From: Salinisphaera aquimarina
GTDB lineage: Bacteria > Pseudomonadota > Gammaproteobacteria > Nevskiales > Salinisphaeraceae
Assembly (NCBI RefSeq): GCF_042643355.1
Contig: NZ_JBHRSS010000006.1
Location: forward strand, 1 to 64,000
DNA length: 64,000 bases
Direction of reading: 5' to 3'
Shown here: piece by piece, positions 61,381 to 64,000 of the stretch
Layout of the letters: every line of letters starts with the position of its first letter
Numbering within the stretch: the stretch's first letter is position 1
Notes under the pieces: model-generated
The model's input: the letters and a program-made list of their open reading frames with translations, nothing else
What the model was told of the DNA's origin: nothing
Databases searched by the model: none
Position numbers and translations under genes: made by a program

Positions 61381-61503
61381 TGTCCGACTCCTTTGCTTTC
61401 ACGCGAAGGAGATGGGTTCGCAACGCCTGTATTCAAGCCGAACGCGCCACGGCGGATCCCGGACTCCACCGCTGCCCTGTCTGTATTGGTCGGCGTGCGC
61501 CCG

Positions 61504-62067
61504 TCAGGCGAGAAGCGTGTGTTCGAGCAGCGTTCTGGTGCCGATGCCGATCAGCATCAGCCCCCCACCGATCTCGGCATAGCGCGGCATGCGATCGCCC
61601 GCCACACCGCCGAGCATGAAACCTGCATAAGACATCGCAAAAGTAGTCATGCCGATGATCAGCGCGGCCAGCAGGATCGGCACCTGGAGCACCACCAACG
61701 TCACCCCCACCGCGGCGGCATCAAGGCTCGTGCCGATCGCCAGCAGTAGAAGACGTCCCGGCGACGGTGCCGGATCGCTCGACCCGCGGCGCTCATGACG
61801 CACCGCATCGTGGATCATCTTGCCGCCAATCCCGGCCAGCAAGACAAAGGCGATCCAGTGATCGACCTGTGCCATGAACGAACCGAGCAGCGTACCCAGC
61901 ACCCAGCCGACGACCGGCAGCAGCATCTCGAAAGCACCCAGATAGGAGGCCGTACGCAACGCGTTGCGCGAGCGCGCCCCATCGACACGCGCCCCCTGGG
62001 CAACCGACGCCGCGAACGCGTCCATGGAAAGACTGACGCCGAGCGAAAAAGAAGTAACGAGTGACAC
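61504..62067 (-). CDS. mntP: Manganese efflux pump MntP
   Basis: The 187-residue protein has six membrane helices and the two conserved acidic motifs of the family: SMDAFAAS with Asp16 and GTSLDAAAVG near residue 120. The GTG start was chosen because it places the first Asp at residue 16 and gives a length of 187, like E. coli MntP (188). An in-frame ATG 22 codons upstream would add a non-hydrophobic leader. It exports manganese. Between that ATG and the GTG is a small CGCCG/CGGCG hairpin, but I do not see a clear manganese riboswitch. Confidence 0.88.
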   Translation of the reverse strand: MSLVTSFSLGVSLSMDAFAASVAQGARVDGARSRNALRTASYLGAFEMLLPVVGWVLGTLLGSFMAQVDHWIAFVLLAGIGGKMIHDAVRHERRGSSDPAPSPGRLLLLAIGTSLDAAAVGVTLVVLQVPILLAALIIGMTTFAMSYAGFMLGGVAGDRMPRYAEIGGGLMLIGIGTRTLLEHTLLA

Positions 62068-62652
62068 GATGCCTGCCTGTTGGATACGCCGCGAACCCGG
62101 CGCCGTGGAAACCGGCACATTAAGAGAATCCATCGCAAAATCAAGTTTCTACAGCAGGCATCCTTATTCAGACGAAGCTTATATTAGGAGCCGCTCCAAA
62201 CATGCTGTGCCGACGCCACGCTTTGATATGCCGTCTTCGAGCAGACGCGGAGCGCGTTTGCAAACAAGGCGTTGGAAAGCAGAACCGATTAACCGTCTGT
62301 TCGACAGTCGCCACCGCGGCCGCAATAACCACATCCTAGCGACGGAATCACACGTCGCCGGTAGCTACGAAGCAGTCGCCTTGGCCCAAGAAATACACCC
62401 ATCCGGCGCGCTCTCCTGCGCAACGTCGCGCCTGATTGTCTTCCGGTTACGAGGCAAACGGCGGCAATCGATGCGGCCGCGATCGGCCCAAGCGCGCCGT
62501 CGGCTACCCCGATCACCCACGGGTAACGATCACACCATGCCCGCCGTGGGGTCGGGTGGATCACGCTGACGACACGAATGGACTGCCTGCTGCTTTTTCG
62601 ACTCGAATACGCACAGGGACGGCGCGGGGCGAATTGCCGAATGGCGCCCAAT
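62068..62652. other. Intergenic region of about 585 bp between mntP and tRNA-Lys terminator
   Basis: The right part (about 62240-62640) is open in several frames but no translation shows a domain or a normal start. The left 100 bp contain the mntP leader and its presumed promoter. No tRNA, repeat or clear riboswitch was found. Confidence 0.4.
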
Positions 62653-62689
62653 AAAAACGCCGGATCGGCAGAGCCAATCCGGCGTTTTT
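62653..62689 (-). terminator. Rho-independent terminator of the tRNA cluster
   Basis: The stem AACGCCGGAT / ATCCGGCGTT is bordered by A5 and T5 runs. It lies 11 bp past the end of tRNA-Lys on the minus strand. Confidence 0.92.
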
Positions 62690-62699
62690 ATTACTAAAA

Positions 62700-62775
<76 letters not shown>

Positions 62776-62874
62776 GCGACTGCGGCAAAACCTGCCTCGT
62801 CGATGGCGATGAAAATCGCCGGGCGCCATGATAGGCGCTACTGCTCCCGATCGCCAGCAAAACCGACATTCGGA

Positions 62875-62951
62875 TGGGGTGGACGATGGGACTCGAACCC
62901 ACGACGACTGGAATCACAATCCAGGGCTCTACCAACTGAGCTACGCCCACC
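62875..62951 (-). tRNA. tRNA-His (anticodon GTG)
   Basis: The 77-nt cloverleaf on the minus strand includes the extra 5' G (-1) that pairs with C73, as in all histidine tRNAs. The anticodon loop TTGTGAT gives GTG and the T-arm is GTGGGTTCGAGTCCCAT. The CCA end is encoded. Confidence 0.96.
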
Positions 62952-63128
62952 ACCGAAAACAGCACGCATCGGCCGAACCGCAATCGCAATTGAGGGCAGC
63001 CAATGCAAGCCGCGTATTCTAATCGGGTTAAGGCGCCGATGCCACCCCCACCGGGCGATTGTTTCGTGCTCCGGCAACTTCGCTACCGCGGGACACGTCT
63101 GCAGCCGGGTTCAATAGGGAATGGGGCC

Positions 63129-63143
63129 GCGCCCGGCTGGATT
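63129..63143. repeat. 15-bp direct repeat of the tRNA-Arg 3' end
   Basis: GCGCCCGGCTGGATT is identical to 63312-63326 inside the 3' end of tRNA-Arg and lies 183 bp downstream of it (in the direction of tRNA transcription). The rest of the tRNA is absent here. Confidence 0.8.
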
Positions 63144-63199
63144 ACTCGCAGGCTGTACCTGCTCACCCTTCGTGCCGGTGTGACTGACGCCGCCCCGTT

Positions 63200-63220
63200 C
63201 GGATGCGCTGCGCGCATCCG
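63200..63220. repeat. Perfect short palindrome in the tRNA-His/tRNA-Arg spacer
   Basis: CGGATGCGC and GCGCATCCG are separated by TGC, forming a 9-bp perfect stem. Confidence 0.8.
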
Positions 63221-63240
63221 TCGAACCAAGCTTGTCTGTT

Positions 63241-63255
63241 GTCGCTGGTTCGAAT
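63241..63255. repeat. Inverted 15-bp copy of the tRNA-Arg T-arm
   Basis: GTCGCTGGTTCGAAT here (plus strand) equals the T-arm of the minus-strand tRNA-Arg at 63338-63324. Together they flank the 63270-63311 hairpin as outer arms. Confidence 0.8.
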
Positions 63256-63269
63256 GACTAATCGGATAA

Positions 63270-63311
63270 ACCATTCATATGGGTCGCGCTGCGGCGACCC
63301 ATATGAATGGT
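63270..63311. repeat. Perfect 18-bp inverted repeat at the 3' end of tRNA-Arg
   Basis: ACCATTCATATGGGTCGC (63270-63287) and its exact complement (63294-63311) are separated by 6 nt. The right arm includes the discriminator and CCA end of tRNA-Arg, so the hairpin would form in the precursor and sequester the CCA. On the minus strand it is followed by only three T, so it is at best a poor terminator. Confidence 0.9.
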
Positions 63312-63383
63312 GCGCCCGGCTGGATTCGAACCAGCGACCGATGGCTTAGAAGGCCATTGCTCTATCCCCTGAGCTACGGGCGC
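63308..63383 (-). tRNA. tRNA-Arg (anticodon TCT)
   Basis: The 76-nt cloverleaf on the minus strand has acceptor GCGCCCG/CGGGCGC, anticodon loop CTTCTAA (TCT) and T-arm GCTGGTTCGAATCCAGC. CCA is encoded and forms part of the adjacent inverted repeat. Confidence 0.96.
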
Positions 63384-63421
63384 GAGGAAATGAGTTGGGT
63401 GCGTGTCTGGCGCGTCGAAGA

Positions 63422-63498
63422 TGGTCGGGGCAACAGGATTCGAACCTGTGACCTTCTGCTCCCAAAGCAGACGCGCTACCAAGCTGCGCCATGCCCCG
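63422..63498 (-). tRNA. tRNA-Pro (anticodon TGG)
   Basis: The 77-nt cloverleaf on the minus strand has acceptor CGGGGCA/TGCCCCG, anticodon loop TTTGGGA (TGG) and T-arm ACAGGTTCGAATCCTGT. CCA is encoded. A partial copy of its 5' half and leader lies 189 bp upstream at 63650-63704. Confidence 0.96.
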
Positions 63499-63649
63499 AA
63501 TACCTTGTCCAAACTTACTTGCCGGTCAACCCTCGTGTACAGACCCACGTCTGCTTTACGAGCAGTCTGTTTCTAGGCTCGGCTACGCCTTACCAACAAA
63601 CCCGGCCTCGAAACCCGTGTTTCTCGGCGTTCTCCGCGGTGCGGATCAC

Positions 63650-63704
63650 CCCAAAGCAGACGCGCTACCAAACTGCGCCATGCCCCGAATACCTTGTCCA
63701 AACT
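63650..63704 (-). pseudogene. Truncated tRNA-Pro copy (5' half plus leader)
   Basis: The 55 bp match 63461-63515 at all but one base. Positions 63650-63687 are the first 38 nt of tRNA-Pro (acceptor 5' strand, D-arm, anticodon stem 5' side and most of the loop, stopping after TTTGGG). Positions 63688-63704 are the same upstream leader. The 3' half of the tRNA is missing, so it cannot be functional. Weaker similarity continues further into the leader, which suggests an old tandem duplication that lost its middle. Confidence 0.85.
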
Positions 63705-63914
63705 ACCCGCGGATCGACCGCCATACGCGGATGTGCGTCTGCTTTGCTGTCGCAGCTCTGCGTGACAAGAGCAAACCCGCAATCATTTCGATTGCATCCA
63801 GCAACGGGGCGGATTCTATCCGTTCACGGGCCGGCGTGCGAGTGTGCCGGCTCAATTGTCCGCATATCCGCGGCGTGCGAGAATCCACGCCCTCATTCCT
63901 CAGACCTATTGCGC

Positions 63915-64000
63915 ATGGCAGCCCGCCTCATCGACGGCAAACAGATTGCTCTGGATTATCGACACGCCGTTCGCGAGGCCGTCGACAAACGGCTGGATTC
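63915..64000 (+). CDS. folD: Methylenetetrahydrofolate dehydrogenase/cyclohydrolase FolD, N-terminal fragment (runs off the window)
   Basis: Twenty-eight codons are visible, beginning MAARLIDGKQIALDYRHAV, the usual FolD start (x-IIDGKxIA pattern). FolD interconverts methylene-, methenyl- and formyl-tetrahydrofolate. It is divergent from the tRNA cluster; the rest of the gene is beyond the right edge. Confidence 0.85.
   Translation, partial: MAARLIDGKQIALDYRHAVREAVDKRLD

Noticed and set aside
62068..62200. Possible manganese riboswitch (yybP-ykoY type) upstream of mntP
   Set aside because: I could not identify the conserved internal-loop sequences; only a small hairpin is visible. A covariance-model search would decide.

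Overview
ORGANISM. This is a GC-rich chromosomal window from an aerobic gammaproteobacterium. The evidence is the block tig-clpP-clpX-lon-hup-(tRNA-Val, tRNA-Asp)-ppiD-fabI, the dnaQ-rnhA-methyltransferase-gloB-mltD block, an E. coli-type FabI, fadBA, and the folD-adjacent tRNA cluster. An Mrp-type sodium/proton antiporter, a TRAP transporter and C5-type acid catabolism genes fit a marine or halophilic lineage, perhaps Salinisphaera-like; that placement is inference. No phage, plasmid, CRISPR or intact insertion sequence was seen. LAYOUT. (1) 1-10271, minus strand: one apparent operon maoC-dctP-dctQ-dctM-mmgE/prpD-acyl-CoA dehydrogenase-CaiB CoA transferase-gntR-MFS-citE, then the start of etfB. 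It has a TTGACA-type promoter over a perfect 14-bp palindrome. Together the genes could import a branched C5 dicarboxylate (itaconate, mesaconate or methylsuccinate class), activate it with CoA, oxidise or hydrate it to a citramalyl-CoA-like ester, and cleave it to acetyl-CoA plus pyruvate. (2) 10272-26360: a gene-poor stretch, tRNA-Ala, then assorted genes: a DUF2064 glycosyltransferase, an M14 peptidase, a LOG protein, clpB, an animal-type haem peroxidase coupled to a DUF900 hydrolase, a LuxR regulator, a Tat-exported aldo/keto reductase, an ATP/ADP-carrier-like transporter, a second aldo/keto reductase, a hypothetical gene and an amino-acid dehydrogenase. (3) 26631-31107: a TonB energy module (exported protein, ExbB, two ExbD, TonB), facing an OmpA/DUF4892 protein and a small EF-hand protein. 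(4) 31339-37800: fadBA, a divergent phasin-like protein with a histone H1-like repeat tail, an ArsR-methyltransferase fusion and a TVP38-type membrane protein. (5) 37855-45510: a ten-gene Mrp-like antiporter operon (E-F-G-A/B-tail-B-C-D-D-orf88-D) with three antiporter-type subunits. (6) 45598-53336: dnaQ, rnhA, methyltransferase, gloB, mltD, fabI and ppiD. (7) 53511-64000: tRNA-Asp and tRNA-Val, hup, lon, clpX, clpP, tig, an aldo/keto reductase, mntP, then tRNA-Lys, -His, -Arg and -Pro among unusual tRNA-derived repeats, and the 5' end of folD. HOW IT FITS TOGETHER. Acyl-CoA chemistry recurs (operon 1, fadBA, phasin, etfB). A chaperone/protease block (ClpB, Lon, ClpXP, trigger factor, PpiD) and cation homeostasis (Mrp, MntP) make up most of the rest. 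The most unusual items are the C5-type operon with its visible promoter/operator, the haem peroxidase-hydrolase pair, the three-D-subunit Mrp complex, an ExbD with Asn in place of the proton-carrying Asp, an intrinsic-terminator-like hairpin just before lon, and the partial tRNA-Pro and tRNA-Arg copies.
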